DNA from: Istiophorus platypterus
Taxonomy: Eukaryota; Chordata; Actinopteri; Istiophoriformes; Istiophoridae
Reading direction: 5' to 3'
Assembly (NCBI GenBank): GCA_016859345.1
Contig: CM029116.1
Location: forward strand, 2,995,143-3,059,142
DNA: 64,000 nucleotides
Each line of letters starts with the position of its first letter. Positions within the stretch are counted from its first letter, which is position 1. The notes under the pieces are model-generated. The model searched no databases and was not told the DNA's origin. It saw only the letters and a program-made list of their open reading frames with translations. Shown here one piece after another: positions 10,501-22,057 of this stretch. Both the position numbers and the translations under genes were made by a program.

Positions 10501-13500
10501 TCACCGCACTACACCTCCTTGACGACGCCTGATAACTCACCAGAACTCGCCGTCCTCCCGTCGGACTCGGCCCAGTCTTTGCTGCTCCTGAGGACTTACC
10601 ATGTTCCACTCTGGACTGGAAACAGACACAGATACAGGGAGGCTTTTTACTTTTATGTACAAAAAAAATTTTTAAATGTAAAATATTTTATTCTTAAATG
10701 TTGTCACCCTTTCAGAAACAACAGACATTGCAACTTTAGCTGCTACTTCTGACACTGCATAACCTCAGAGACATCTTCTTGACTATCACATCATTAAATA
10801 CTCTATGTAAATACCGCAAAGTGGAGTTAAGATACCAGCCAAGATGTGTGGATTACTCCTGAATGAAACGGCTGTTTTATTCAAACCCGACACATAATAA
10901 AGCGATGTCACAAAAAAACGGCTGAACTCGGAAAAATCTGGCTAATTTGGCTCATGTCAGCGTGTGCCAACCCTTTAATGTCGCTCCAGGGCCCCTGCCA
11001 CTCGGTGTTGCCCCAGGGGTTGAGGATTCGCACCAGATCCTCGGTGCCGTACGCCGTCTTCACCTGGCGGAGAGGGAGACGAAGCGGACAGGAAGGAAAC
11101 GTGAGCGCGGCGGGAGGAGTGGGCCACAAAGGGCTTCTACATTTCTACAAATCCACAAATGGTCCGTTTAAGCTTTATTCTCATCGACCTCAGTAGTTGT
11201 GGCCTCAGGAGTATTAATATCTCTCCTGCTCTCTGAAGTGTACGTGTGCATCGCTTTCTGCAGCTTTACATTTATGTACAAAACTTACAGGGTTGCGATC
11301 ACATGAAAAAAAAATGTTGCTACCACAATTGATTTTACAATATGAAAAAAATTTTGTAAAATCTACGCAATCCGAAACCTCAGCAGTTTTTTGTTTTGTT
11401 TTGTTACCTTCTCTACCGCTGTCAGAGAGTAGGCATGTCTGAACATGATGCCCAGTTCATTCCTTTGCTCCAGAGGACCCTGGAGGGGGAGGGGAAAAAA
11501 ACATCCACCCGCAGTCAAGACTTTTATACAGACCAAGTTACATGACTCATCACATGTGGCTAAACCTCAATGGGAACCCGTTCTGCCTCTGTGTCCCCCC
11601 GTGGATCCGGGGGATCCGAACCGATCTAAACCGGCCAGCTTCTTTACCCCCCTCATGCTGGCGCTCGCCTCCTCACCGTACCCGGGAGTTGGCGCAGTTG
11701 ATGAGCGCCCCTTTAGACAGCAGGTATCTGAGGAAGGGTAGCAGCTCTCGGGGCAGTGCGGCGATGCTGAAGACCTCAGCCACCCCACCCGTCATGTCAA
11801 CCATGGCCTCGTGAGGGAAGCCCATGTCCAGAGCCCTGTAGCCTCCCTTCAGCCTGGGACAGAAGAGACAGGGAGGGACAAAGAAGTCAGACAGGCCTCA
11901 GGCAGTGGACGGAAAAACTGGACGAAGGGGTGGACAAAGTTTAATTCAGCGTACCAGAGCTCGTGAGAGAAATTCATTTCCTGAGAAAGGACCGACACAG
12001 ATTCTCACGTTCTAGTTAGACAGATTAGTAAATGTTTCATGTTCGTGATCAAGGTGATTTCAGGTTTCCACTAAGAAACAGGTAGTTTTTTTTAGAGCTT
12101 CCTGGAACTGAAGGGAGAAAACGATTTAACATAAAAAATAAGAAAAAAAAAAGCCACTACTTGTGGAGTCTTTAAAACTTAACGCAGCTCATGAGACATC
12201 AGTAACAGGAAAAACAGGACCAAGATTAGATCTCTGCCCTGGAGACGGCATTAACAGCGGAGACAGCGGAGACGGCGATGTGGAGACGACTCCGCGGTGC
12301 AAAAAGTGCAGCGCAAAACGGACAGAATCATGATCAATTGACCCGTCTTTGTCTTCCCGCTAAAGGTGATTAAAAAAAACCCAAAAAACTATGTGCACAC
12401 AGACACACGCACACACACACGCACACTGATTGACAGGGCCTCACTTGGCGTAGGCCTTCTCCAGCAGGGAGCTCCAGAACTCCTGCTTCTCCGGGGAGCT
12501 GAGGTAGATCAGCTTGTTCTCCTGGGTCGGCAGCAGGTCGTCTATCCTCACCTCCTCCCACTGGCCGTACTGCCAGAACTACAGGGAGGGGGAGACAAGT
12601 TGGTCACGGCGCCGGCAACCCTAGGCTGTAGCCATATGTCGGCGCCTTGCGTCGGTACTCACCCTGAAGACGAAGCTGCCGTTGTACCCCTCCTGGAAGC
12701 TCTGCCCCGGAGGCACCACCTTTTCCAGCAGAGACCGGTTCATGGCCAGAGAGGCGATGGCAGAAAGCAGCCAGCAGTCGTCTGAGGAGAACAGGTTCGA
12801 GAGGTAGGTCAGGAAGGTGCATCCCTAAAAAGACTGCGCACTTCAAAATGAACTACCACGTGGCCCAATTGGATTTAAAACAAAACAAAACACTGGTAGA
12901 TATATCACATGTAGTGGACCAACGACAAAGCTACCACAGGTTGAAAATCGTGTTCTTGTTCTTGTCAGCGGCGGATGTTCATTCTCTGGCAACGCCGCAG
13001 GTTCGGCCTCTTTCTCAAGAAGACCCATAAGGATCAGGCCCCCAACTGATGCATTGAAAACAGTCCGTTATCCAGTCACATCAAAGTGCTGATTGACTAT
13101 TTCCACTAGTTGACAGTCACCATAATATAATCCCAGTTATTAAAACTGTGAAGATATCGTATGTGATTAAGATACTTTGGATTTTAAGTTACATGGTTTT
13201 GTCGAACCCCAGTTAACGAAAACCAAAACAAAAAAAAAAGGTATATGAAATCTAATGGGAACCTAGACTGTCTCTCCATGCAGGATGAACTCACCGTCTC
13301 AGATTTAACCTGTTTCTAAAAAGTTTACGCACCTTTAAGTTCATCTGACGAAAAATACTAATACAACAGTATAATACAGTGTATAATTACTGGCTAGTTA
13401 TACAGGTAGCTAGTTGGTGCTTTACTCTTATACTGTTCTGTGCAACACTGCAGAGGTTGTCCACTTACTGAGTTTTCCCTGGCAGATGTCCAGGCGCGTT

Positions 13501-13920
13501 GCTCCATCCACTATGAACTGAGGCGACGGACAGAGCTCCTGGGGGGGGGGGGGGGGGGGGGGGAGAGGGGCAGGGCGGGGGGGCATGCAATTAGTGAAAA
13601 ATGAGACAGGGCGTAGCTCGTCCGAAGGCAGCGTGTCAGAGGGAGGGAGAGAAATCTTTAATATAAGCCGTCTCGCCAAGAGCCAGACGAGAGGATTGGT
13701 TTAATCCCCGTGCAGTGTTGCCAGGTGGATGATAATCACCATATTACTAGATATGTAATTAATAATTCCAGAACTATCCAAATATATGATAATCTTAACA
13801 TAAACAGAGTGGAAACGAGACTAGAGGCAGCTTTTGAAAGTTTCTGTAAACATTGAACATTACAAACGCTCTGTTACTTTTAGCCAGGTTGACTTGCAGT
13901 AATTACATAAACTTGCAACT

Positions 13921-13960
<40 letters not shown>

Positions 13961-16334
13961 TGTGTACAGTATGTGTGCGTCTGTTTGTACATGTGTGATT
14001 GACAGCGGACAGTACCAGTCAGACAGGACTGATGTGTATCTGGGAGGGGGAAGCCTGTCATTTAAAACACAATCCTGCAAAAGTTCGCTTTACGTCCAAT
14101 GAGCAGGCGGAGTTGGGCCCGGTTTGCTGCCTCGTTAAATGTGTTTTCTCCACTTGTGATCGCCTTGATTAAAACGTTGCTGAGATGAGAGGAGATGAGA
14201 TAGAGAAATATTTCATTCACCGATGGTGAAAACGCTTATTAACAGTTGGACAACTTTTCCCTCCACGAAGCAAGAAGTCCAAGGTCACTTGTGTCAGCAA
14301 ACCTCGATCCTTTTAAATGTCCTCAACAGCTACGAAAAGGAAAAGACAAAAATCAAGAGAACCGTCACGCTCATTTTTTGTCTCTTTTCCCAAGTATCAC
14401 AGGTCTGCTCAACCTGTTTATTCAAAACAAGCGAGGACCAGCAGGTGGTTGCAACGGATCAAACCGCCGTCTAAACGCGGAAATTGAAATGAAACAGAGA
14501 CCAGTCAGCTGTGGATGAGAACGGGCCTTCGGGTCGGTTTAGACCAAAACAAGAAGCCGGGTAATGACGGTGTCGCGTTGAGCCTGAGGGCAAAGTTTAA
14601 CTTACGTACCCCACAACGTCCGATGAGGAATTAAAAGGTTATAAACAGCCGTACCAGGAGCGGCCAGCATCATAACAGAGGGACGACGTTTGCTCGGGCC
14701 CAACCTGCTATGGAACCTCGCGTCGCGACCGAACCTGCAGCCGCTCTTTAAACCCTGTGCTCCCGCCGGTCTCTGTTGCTCCCACAATCACAAAAGGCCA
14801 AATATCCGCCACAGCTTCCCAGTCACCAGGGCTGTCGCTGCAGGGGACGAATTACAAAGGTGCCTCGTGTTTGTGTGTTTGCACTTTAATTTGTTTTGCT
14901 TTTAATTGTTTTATTAAAATTTCTTTAGAGGGAAAGTGAAACAAGTACACGGGGTCAAAAGGGCATCGGCCTAACTGCAAGGCTGTAAATGGAACCTTTG
15001 ACGAGCTTGTACGGTTTCATTTCTGCTTCCTCGTCCAACCCCCCAGTGCATGAAGTTACACAGCATATCAACTCAAAACACCAATATTTATATTAACACT
15101 CTGGAAAAACGCTGTTAAAACAAAACAAAACCAACAAACTGCCATCGCCCTCTGCTTTGCAGCACTTTGAACCCTCTGTAATGGCCTTGGTGGCAGCGCT
15201 GCCTTAGAGCAGCGGCTTTTATTCCAGGTGGAGATGTGCCATAGTGACTCACCACGGGCCTTGGGTAAATACAGCAGCAGCGTTTTATCTTCTCCCTCAC
15301 GCAGCACCGCCCTGACCGGAGGAGGGAGGCGGGGAGCGAGGAGCGCGGCCGCGGGGCGGACGCCGACGGGCCGGACACGGGGCAGAGTCTGCCCGTCGAC
15401 ACACTGTCAACGTGATGCTGTTCCACAGGAACGAGTCTATTACCACTTTATTCAATTGAGGGCGTTTGTTTTGTCGCTTCAGGGTATTTTCCCATTTCTG
15501 ACACCGACTCTTCATCTCTGCAATGAGACCAAAATAAGAACTATTCGATTTTTAAGGTCTGTTAAGTTCCTCGCATTTTTCATTTACGCGCCTCCAAACT
15601 AAGACGATTTAAGTAATGAGTCCTCCGTCTAGTCCCTTGCACGTACGTGGTGTTTTTAAAGGGTAGTGTCGTGCTTTTTACGCCCTACACTCATCTGGCG
15701 GCCGTAGTCATCGGGCAGGTAAAGTGCGGACATGCAAAAACATGCCATAAAGTCATTAGTGAAATGAACCGCCCGACAGCAATGATGGAAGACGCACCGG
15801 TGTCTTTTCTTCCTCTTGTGAAAGCAGCAGTAACGATCTGCAAAAAATACCCCGCAGGGATAAAGCACCGCAGATAATGTGTTGCTCCAGTGAAAGAAGT
15901 GTCATTAAAAGTAGGACTGTTTATTGTTATGTGCGATTTTTCACATTAAGATACTGGCTTATTGAGTAAAGTTGCTTGTTTTGAACCAGCACAGAAGAGG
16001 AAGTGTTAGGGGCTGGATTTCTCCGGCTCTTTTTTCTTTTTACCTTCGGTCGCTTCCAGGTGACCCCGACCTGCATCTCCAGCTCCCCCAGGGGGAAGTG
16101 GTGGTCCACGAACAGCCCGTCCCGGCCGACCCGGTTCACGTCCGCGCTCTCCGGCGGCAGGCCCCCGTCCCGGATGTCCGTCCACCAGCGGGCGGACTGG
16201 GAGCCCAGCAGCTCGTCGGAGCAGACCGAGTCCGCGTCGTCCTCCGGCGGCGGCAGCGACACCTCGGAGGACACGCTCGGCGTCCTGGTCGCGTCGGGTG
16301 CATCGGCGTCGCCTGCGGAGCCCTCGGCGCTCAT
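1526..16334 (-). CDS. Calpain-family cysteine protease, 20 coding exons, frame broken in exon 11 (capn12 candidate by position)
   Basis: Calpains are intracellular Ca2+-regulated cysteine proteases. Coding exons in transcript order: 16044-16334, 13469-13538, 12663-12781, 12445-12578, 11682-11853, 11408-11479, 10972-11063, 10541-10615, 9799-9959, 9156-9313, 8188-8380, 7857-7902, 6133-6189, 5713-5773, 5139-5203, 4218-4286, 4002-4080, 2935-3041, 1817-1875, 1526-1552. All introns are GT-AG and phases agree, except inside exon 11. The triad is visible: Cys about residue 123 (NDCWLLSAIASL), His about 277 (FRHAYSL), Asn about 301 (ILNPWGN), with spacing as in classical calpains. A C2-like domain follows (KTCSFILALMQKHQRR, RYIIIPSTAEPNQQG), then a penta-EF-hand domain ending WLHMTMYN. 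The length of about 700 aa is normal. An acidic N-terminal extension of about 50 aa precedes the first calpain-like motif (GLFVDHHFP). The ATG at 16334 has G at -3. capn12 is inferred from adjacency to eif3k and map4k1; the protein alone does not prove it. Confidence 0.88.
4709..4781 (-). tRNA. tRNA-Lys (anticodon TTT)
   Basis: A 73-nt cloverleaf. The acceptor stem GCCTGGA pairs with the 3' TTCAGGC, followed by discriminator G. The anticodon loop is CTTTTAA inside the CAGA/TCTG stem. The A box TAGCTCAGTCGG and B box GGTTCAAGTCC are intact. A run of four or more T follows within 15 nt on the minus strand. It lies in calpain intron 15, on the same strand as the host gene, and belongs to the duplicated block 4582-5089. 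Confidence 0.95.
4905..4928 (+). pseudogene. tRNA-Lys remnant with 49-nt internal deletion
   Basis: The first 13 nt (GCCTGGATAGCTC) are joined directly to the last 11 nt (CTGTTCAGGCG) of the same tRNA-Lys. The anticodon arm, most of the D arm and most of the T arm are gone. It occupies the place of the intact plus-strand tRNA in the sister block (7133-7205), and the flanks are nearly identical. Confidence 0.93.
6558..6735 (-). repeat. Inverted repeat arm 1 (about 180 bp)
   Basis: Reverse complement closely resembles 8899-9086. Shared landmarks include AGGTCACTGTGCAACC, GAGCCTGAATA and CCCAGTGTGGATTGGAGACG. No conserved protein is recognisable. The open frame seen across both arms looks incidental. 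Confidence 0.75.
6937..7009 (-). tRNA. tRNA-Lys (anticodon TTT)
   Basis: Identical in sequence to the copy at 4709-4781, with intact A and B boxes and a T-rich terminator just downstream. It lies in calpain intron 12 and forms a divergent pair with 7133-7205, separated by 123 nt. Confidence 0.95.
7133..7205 (+). tRNA. tRNA-Lys (anticodon TTT)
   Basis: Full 73-nt tRNA, antisense to the host calpain gene and an exact inverted partner of 6937-7009. The downstream sequence is ATACAAGCTTTAAA, so only three T occur in the first run. The Pol III terminator is therefore weaker than in the other copies. Confidence 0.94.
7363..7388 (-). pseudogene. 5' fragment of tRNA-Lys
   Basis: Twenty-six nt match the 5' end of the minus-strand tRNA through the D arm, with one difference (GTTGG for GTCGG). 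The sequence then breaks off into the tail of the duplicated block. It faces the intact copy at 7498-7570, so it is the broken half of a third divergent pair. Confidence 0.85.
7498..7570 (+). tRNA. tRNA-Lys (anticodon TTT)
   Basis: Intact 73-nt copy followed by TGATGAGTTTTAAC, which supplies a Pol III terminator. The same downstream flank occurs next to the minus-strand copy at 10400-10472, so these two share a duplication history. Confidence 0.95.
8188..8380 (-). pseudogene. Calpain exon 11 with internal frameshift
   Basis: The exon opens in frame after exon 10 and reads a normal calpain domain-III segment (YSPHYSSRREVVLRG). At about 8272-8278 the homology jumps to another frame, which continues RYIIIPSTAEPNQQGAFLLR to the donor. 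Exon 12 (7857-7902) fits the second frame, not the first. The first frame meets a stop at about 8210. Family alignment expects a few residues, roughly LxPG, between the two parts, so a short deletion not divisible by three is the simplest reading. No GT-AG intron fits in the gap. It may be an assembly error, an allele or a true inactivation. Confidence 0.75.
8770..8842 (-). tRNA. tRNA-Lys (anticodon TTT)
   Basis: Intact copy in calpain intron 10, same strand as the host gene. A TTTT run follows within 12 nt on the minus strand. The 5' flank CAGAGCC is shared with other members of the cluster. Confidence 0.95.
8899..9086 (+). repeat. Inverted repeat arm 2 (about 180 bp)
   Basis: Partner of 6558-6735 in opposite orientation. 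Between the arms lie four intact tRNA-Lys genes and one fragment. It lies just beside the minus-strand tRNA at 8770-8842. Confidence 0.75.
10400..10472 (-). tRNA. tRNA-Lys (anticodon TTT), G1-T72 variant
   Basis: Identical to the others except that C72 is T, giving a wobble pair at the end of the acceptor stem. The terminator flank AGTTTTAACAAC matches that of 7498-7570. It lies in calpain intron 8. Confidence 0.92.
13541..13563 (+). repeat. G23 homopolymer (C-tract at a calpain splice acceptor)
   Basis: A run of 23 G on the plus strand reads as C23 on the calpain strand. It directly abuts the acceptor of exon 2 (exon begins at 13538), so it serves as the pyrimidine tract. Confidence 0.9.
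13922..13959 (+). repeat. (GT)n microsatellite
   Basis: About 18 GT units in calpain intron 1. Confidence 0.95.
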
Positions 16335-17445
16335 GGCTGCGGCCGTCGACTTGTCTGACCTCCTTTCGGTTTCGGAGGAGCATAAAGACGCGCGGAGGCC
16401 ACGCCCTCTGGGCAGGGTCGCACAGGTAAACGCTCACCTGAGGGAAAGGTGTGTGTGAGGTTGGACCCCCCATCCAGCTGAGGGCAGACCTGGTCTCTTG
16501 ATTCCAGAAAACTCTAACAAGTTCTCAACCCAAAACATGTAGCAGAGTCAACTAAACCTTGACGTGTCAGCTTTGTAGAGGAGGCCTTTTTACTCGTGAG
16601 GTTTTTTTTCTTGCAAAAAGCACCGAGCCGATGCGCACCGAACTTGGCGGAGGGTCTGGACCTGGGCCAGGGAAGAACCCGTTACAGTCTGGGTCAGACC
16701 CGGATCATTTACTGTGAATTCTTTTTTTTCCCCATCGCTGAAGTTCGGCGAAGGTCGCTTGACATTGAAAATGAGGTAACGAGCCAAGAGTGGCAGCTCC
16801 TATGATTACACAGGGAAGTGTGATAAATCTGAAAAATTACACCAAATTCTCCCTGGACAGACTCAGAGATGCTCCAGAGGGGGAAGGGGTCGGACCAGAT
16901 GGGGGGGGGCTCTGGGGGAAACGACACGGTCTCTCCTGGTCAGTTAAAGTAGCAAAAACGAATTCTGTTCATTTTCTTGCTGGATGCAGGACACACAGTA
17001 ACACCTGCAATCACACCGAGCAAGTGAAAGGTGGAGAATCCTCCATTACCTCACCTGTGAGGCCGTTACACACTCAACTTACAGGGAAACAAAATGTTAG
17101 GACTCCTCACACGATGACTAAGCCTGGATGCCCTGATTCCAGTGAATCATTTAAGCTGGGATTAGTCATGTGTGGCCAACACCTTGATGCCAAGCAAGTC
17201 TGAAATTTTCTGGGAAGAGGTGCATAACATTTCCGGGGGGTGGGGGGGGACTAGATCGACTAGATCTTGTTCTGCTAGAAATCTGTAGCAGAGAGCAGCA
17301 CGAAGAACTGAAAACACAGACACAGGCTGTAAATGATAAATTACTTTTATTGAGAAAAGGTGTGATTATAGAGAACAATTGATGTTGAATCTGTCATGAC
17401 TGATGTGTGTGTATCTGAAAGTGTGTGTGTGTGCGCGTGTTTGCA
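16335..17445. other. Intergenic: calpain promoter side and eif3k 3' end
   Basis: About 1.1 kb between two minus-strand genes. The part next to 16335 is CpG-rich, as is calpain exon 1, and probably carries the calpain promoter. The palindromic stretch CTAGATCGACTAGATC lies near 17251. An eif3k polyadenylation signal is at the far end. No coding exon was seen. Confidence 0.6.
17346..17351 (-). terminator. eif3k: AATAAA polyadenylation signal of eif3k
   Basis: On the minus strand AATAAA lies 95 bases beyond the eif3k stop codon, a normal position for a short 3'UTR. Confidence 0.75.
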
Positions 17446-20400
17446 TCACTGAGATGTGGCCATGATGCTGGATACACCTGCGAAAGGGGAAACCAAGAAA
17501 AGATGCGTAGAAAGAAGGTGAAGGGAGAAAGGAGGGAAAAAACGGACAGAACGTCAATCACGGACATCGGACACTTGAGTCACTTCTGAGGGACAGAATT
17601 TCAGCGCCTAGTTTGTCTGTCAGCTGCACTCACTCTCAAAGTCGATCTTCTCCACAATGTTCTTGGGCTTGACGCTCTCCTCCTGGTGGTAGATGAAGAT
17701 CTGCCCGTCCTCGTTCTCTGTCCAACCATACTTGTTCATCCAGACCTTCACCTGCGTGTCTGTGGCGAGCAAAGAGAGACGAGGGACAGTTGTGATCGTC
17801 ACTGGAGAGAACAAGCGCTTTTCCTTTGCTTTAGTATTAACAAGAAATGTAAACACTGACTAGTGGAGAATCCTTTCAAAAAAAAAAGGGGGGGGGGTGT
17901 TTGAGCGTGAAGCTTCTGCCAATCAAAACTTTTATAACACTCACATTCATCCAGTTTTTAATGAGATTTTAGATTTAAAAAAAAAAAAAAAGCTGAGGTC
18001 ACCAAAAACTGAAAATGAATGTAAATTCCACAAAATTTTTAGGGCTCAAGTAATGAACTAACAACTTAAAGCTTCATTGTCTGAAGACCAGCAGAGTCTC
18101 CAGACCCTTAACAACCCAAGGAGCTAGTCCGGGAGAAGAACCGGACAGAATGTGAAAATAAAGCAAACTAAACCAGACAGTACGAGACATTTAAACACGT
18201 AAACGTCCACACAAAAGGAGGTGTTGTAAAACTCAGACACGGGGGCGTTTTTAATCGTCCTAACACAGGCCGTGGAGCAGAATATTAAAAGGTTGAGTGA
18301 ACCGGTCTCTGTGGCAGGTCAGTGTCGCTCTGGACCTGGGTCGGGGGGCCCTTACCCAGCGGGTCTCCCAGCATCTCGGCCAGTAGCCGGTGCTCGATGG
18401 TCTGGTAGGTGATGCCCACCACGTGGCAGATGACTGAGGAAAGAATAATAAAGCGACAGACAACCGTCAAGCATCGACGTGTTTATACAAAGACTCAGAT
18501 TGTTCATGTAATATGCATCTTTTCATTCTGGATGTGGCCGTTTCCTGTTTCTTCCCGCCGACAGTTGAATGAAGTCCCCTGCCTGTGTTTGCTGTGTTTC
18601 ACCAGCCGCTGTGGTGAGTCAGAGCGTGATACTCACACTTGCGGACGGAGTCCTCGAAGCCGGTGATGCCGTCAATCAGCTCTCTGTTCTCCTCGAGACT
18701 CGTCTGTCGGCGGGATAAAGAGGAGGAAATTATTAAACAGTATCAGACGAACAAAGCGGCTGCACAACTTTGGAGAAACAGAAAAAAAACAAAACAAAGG
18801 ATCAGGAGAAGAAGCGCAGAGATGTTGCAATGAGGAGATCAGGGACGTCCTCGGCTGATCAGCAGGAGAACTGGCACTGAATGCGGGAGTAGTCATCGAC
18901 AGAAAACTCTGACTGATGTCTTATACTTCATTCCTGGCACAACGGATTCAATAGCACACACACCATTAGGCTTGCGTCAAAATTGAACATAATCTCACTA
19001 TAATTAAATGTCCGTTGGTGTAGAGGGAGTGGTTTAAATATCTTCAAAATGTGGAGGGTCCAAAATAAAAGGAACCGTCTGTCGGCTGTGTCAACGTGTA
19101 AACGTCCTGTTGAGTCTGTTCGGGCTTCGTAACTATTTTAATGCCAGTTTTCCCCTTAATGACCCAACTACTAGAAATCTTTAAACACAGTTTACTGAAC
19201 CAATCAAATAATGCCTCTTTTTGATGATCCTCAAATCAGAAACTGTGCTGCGTATCCACCGACTACTGTCACGCTGTCCTTCCATAGTGTCATTTTACTA
19301 TTGACATCTACTGTATACAGATGGATCCCTCCTCTGCTCTTCATGAGTTTTCTTTATTTTCATGTTAGAGGGTTTTTGGGTTGTTTTTTTTTTAGGAGCT
19401 CCTCCTGATCTGTATTGAGGGTATAAGGAAAGAGGTTGTTGGATACTGTGCATTAAAAGCCATTTAAAGCAGTTCTCTGACTTCACACATGAATAAAACT
19501 GACTTGGTGTGTGTGTTAGTGTGTGTGTGTGTGTGTGTGTTTGTGTGTCTGCTTGCGCTTGTGCTTCTTACCCAGAAGCTCTGGAAGTGGCAGGTCTCCA
19601 GCAGGTTCCCCAGGTAGAGGATCTGTCTTATCGGGCGTTCCTCTTGCTGCGACACTGTAGTCAAGGAAACACCCCCGACCCCAAGACAGACCCTCTCAGA
19701 CAAAACGACCCCCCCCCTCCCGTAAAAAAAAGGAAAAAACAACAACAACAACAAAAAACACTTATTGGTCTGTGTTGTGCTGCGAGTGAGGCTGTAATCT
19801 GAACACACATAAGCGTTGGAGGGGGCACGTGTACAACCGTCAGGTGATTTCACCGTAGAGGGAATGGAAACGGCACCAAAAGGATACGTGTGTCTGGTCG
19901 ATCATGCACTTGCAGAGGGTGAAGTCGGTGTGCGGCAGGTTGGTCAGAGCCTTCAGCAGGATCTGTGAGGTCACCTGAGTCTGGAAGTAGGCTGGGTTAA
20001 ACTGGTACCTGCAGAGGGAGAGGCCCGATGGTCAGAGCGCCACTCTGGTCCATACCGCGTTTTAAACAGGGCCCCGGATAACTGTCAGGGCGACCGGCCG
20101 ATTCAAACCAACGTTCCCGTGTCAGCTGACGTAACTTACAGCTTCAGGACGGCCAGGTTGGCCTCCAGGTCGTAGGCGTTCTCCCTCGCTTGCGTCTCCA
20201 CGTAGCGCTCCAGCGTTGCCAGGTTTTCCGGGTTGTACCTGAGAGGGAGAGACGAGAAGCGTGAGGAAGGAATGAGTGGAGCGTGGACGGCCTCGGTGTT
20301 TCGGCGTTAGGGAGAGATTCGGGTCAGACGTTTCCTGCATCAAGCACCTCAACAAACCTGTTTAAATCTTCACCAGTGCACTCAGTGTTACGTTTAAAAG

Positions 20401-21044
20401 CATATGTGACGGACTGAGTCTTGATCACTATAATCTGTGACAGTAAACATGCTTATCAGCTGCTCTCACTACTAAGACTAGATAAACTGTCTAATCCCGG
20501 CTGTCAGGTTCCACTTAAATCCGTCATCTCAACCCGGGACCCATTTCTCTGCGGTGCTTACAGAAATCTAATCCGCGCCTAGTGGTGCTGGACGACTAGA
20601 TAAACATCTGTATGTTCGCACCAAGCGTCGGGACCAGACCTCAGCAGGTCCCGTCTCTTACATCCCTACAGGTACTGAGCCGTGCGGAAGCAGCTGTGAA
20701 AAGGCAACTGAGCTACTTTACATCTTTCACTTCTTTAGCGTAACCGCGATCAAAATATCAACCTTCTTTAAACCAGGAGACTATCTGGCTATTTAATCTG
20801 GGTTGATATAATTATTGGCAAATTCCTCAATTCATTCGATCCTGAAAACGCTTTGAAATTGAAGATTTTTACGCAGTTAAGTAGAGGCGAGCAAGCTAAC
20901 GTTAGCTCGAACATTAGCAAACAGGCTAAACCGTCGTTAGCCCGTCGGCGGGTTTTCTGTCCGTCCAGAGCTCGATCCGTACCGATCGATGCCCCGCAGC
21001 AGCTTCCCCACGTTCGCCCTCATCTGCTCGAAAGACGACGACAT
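17446..21044 (-). CDS. eif3k: Eukaryotic translation initiation factor 3 subunit K
   Basis: eIF3k is a small PCI/HAM-fold subunit of the cytoplasmic eIF3 complex that supports 43S assembly on mRNA. Coding exons in order: 20983-21044, 20140-20238, 19888-20008, 19572-19646, 18637-18703, 18356-18433, 17634-17759, 17446-17477. They sum to 660 nt, or 219 aa; human EIF3K is 218 aa. Near-identity to the vertebrate protein is evident: FEQMRANVGKLLRGIDRYNP, LPHTDFTLCKCMIDQTHQ, EERPIRQILYLGNLLETCHF, VVGITYQTIEHRLLAEMLGD and the C-terminus KIDFESVSSIMATSQ. The exon 5 donor is CGCAAGT|GTGAGT, since only this choice restores KFICHVV with exon 6. The start begins MSSSFEQ, replacing the mammalian MAMFEQ. 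The neighbour map4k1 is divergent, as in human. Confidence 0.97.
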
Positions 21045-21340
21045 CTGGTCCGAAGTTTTACGGCAACGGTCGGCGTGAAAAACTGACTTAAAATCACACG
21101 TGGGCCGCGGGAGAGAGAAGGCGCCGGGGCGGAGGGAGAAAAGGGTCGGAACGGAAACGGCGACGCACAAGGCGGAACGGGAAGAGCCCGGACCCAAACT
21201 ACCGACGGACCGCTTTGCTAAGCGTATCGCCGTAGTGCTGCGCTGATGATGCAGAGGCTCTCGTGCCCCCCCAATAAAACCCCCAGACCCCCAGACCCCC
21301 AGACCCCCAGACCCCCCCAGACCCGGGTCGGTCCGTCACG
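20940..21340 (-). promoter_or_regulatory. eif3k: Probable eif3k promoter / CpG-rich 5' region
   Basis: CpG dinucleotides are dense around exon 1 and just upstream. A C-rich tandem repeat (CCCCCAGA units, about 21279-21325) lies roughly 240-280 bases upstream of the ATG. No TATA box was recognised. Assignment as a promoter is inferred from composition and position. Confidence 0.45.
21279..21325 (+). repeat. Short tandem repeat, CCCCCAGA-like units
   Basis: About five to six units of CCCCCAGA or its 9-bp variant, upstream of eif3k. Confidence 0.85.
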
Positions 21341-22007
21341 GTCACGTTTGATAGATTTAACGTTCGCTGTGAACACGAGGCCTCATTTTTTCAGTTGTAC
21401 GCAGGTGAACCACCATCTCCATAAAAACCACCACCGCTTACTGCCCCCTGGTGGCCAGAGAGAGGCACTGCAAGGAACGAACCAAAGTAAGGTAAAGTCC
21501 GCGTCAATGCACAGTAATGTTTCCGGTGAGTACTTTTCAAAATACAGCGACGAGACGGACGCAGTCGAATAAATTAAATATAATGAAATGCGATTTAATT
21601 AAAATGACCGGATGATTTCCATTGTTTTTTTAATTCACACATTTAGAAACTGATGAGAATGGAAAAATTCTTATGATACCGATATATCATATTAATGTGC
21701 ACTTTGATATTAGACAGTTTTGAAGTACAGACATTGTTGCTTACTTTGATTTTAACCAACTCTACTGAAAACACATGATTCATTTGTTTGTTTTTTAATA
21801 TTTGCAAGTCACAAAAGGTCAGAAATCACCTCAAATTTCAGTTTTCTTGTAAATTTAGGGGTTTTTAATTTCTTAAATCATAGCAGTACTGTGATTTGTC
21901 TTGATTTGAAGTAGTTCTGTTGCATTTATCGTTGTAGTATGATTGACATGATCCTTACTAATTTACTACTAGAGGTCAGTATAACACATCATTTCAATTA
22001 CAGTGAA

Positions 22008-22010
<3 letters not shown>

Positions 22011-22055
<45 letters not shown>
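22011..22055. repeat. (TA)n microsatellite
   Basis: About 22 uninterrupted TA units, followed by imperfect TATAT-rich sequence to about 22090. Confidence 0.95.

Positions 22056-22057
<2 letters not shown>

Larger units (their letters stand above)
13539..16043 (-). other. Calpain intron 1
   Basis: An intron of about 2.5 kb. It holds a (GT)n tract at 13922-13959 and a GC-rich stretch at about 15300-15400. No exon, RNA gene or mobile element was recognised in it. Confidence 0.7.

Noticed and set aside
16006..16473. 155-codon minus-strand frame and plus-strand frames over calpain exon 1
   Set aside because: Shadows of the GC-rich calpain exon 1. Only the frame starting at 16334 continues across correct splice sites into calpain motifs.
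18639..18703. eif3k exon 5 donor placed after CGCAA
   Set aside because: That donor breaks the frame with exon 6. Moving it two bases to CGCAAGT|GTGAGT restores the conserved KFICHVV.
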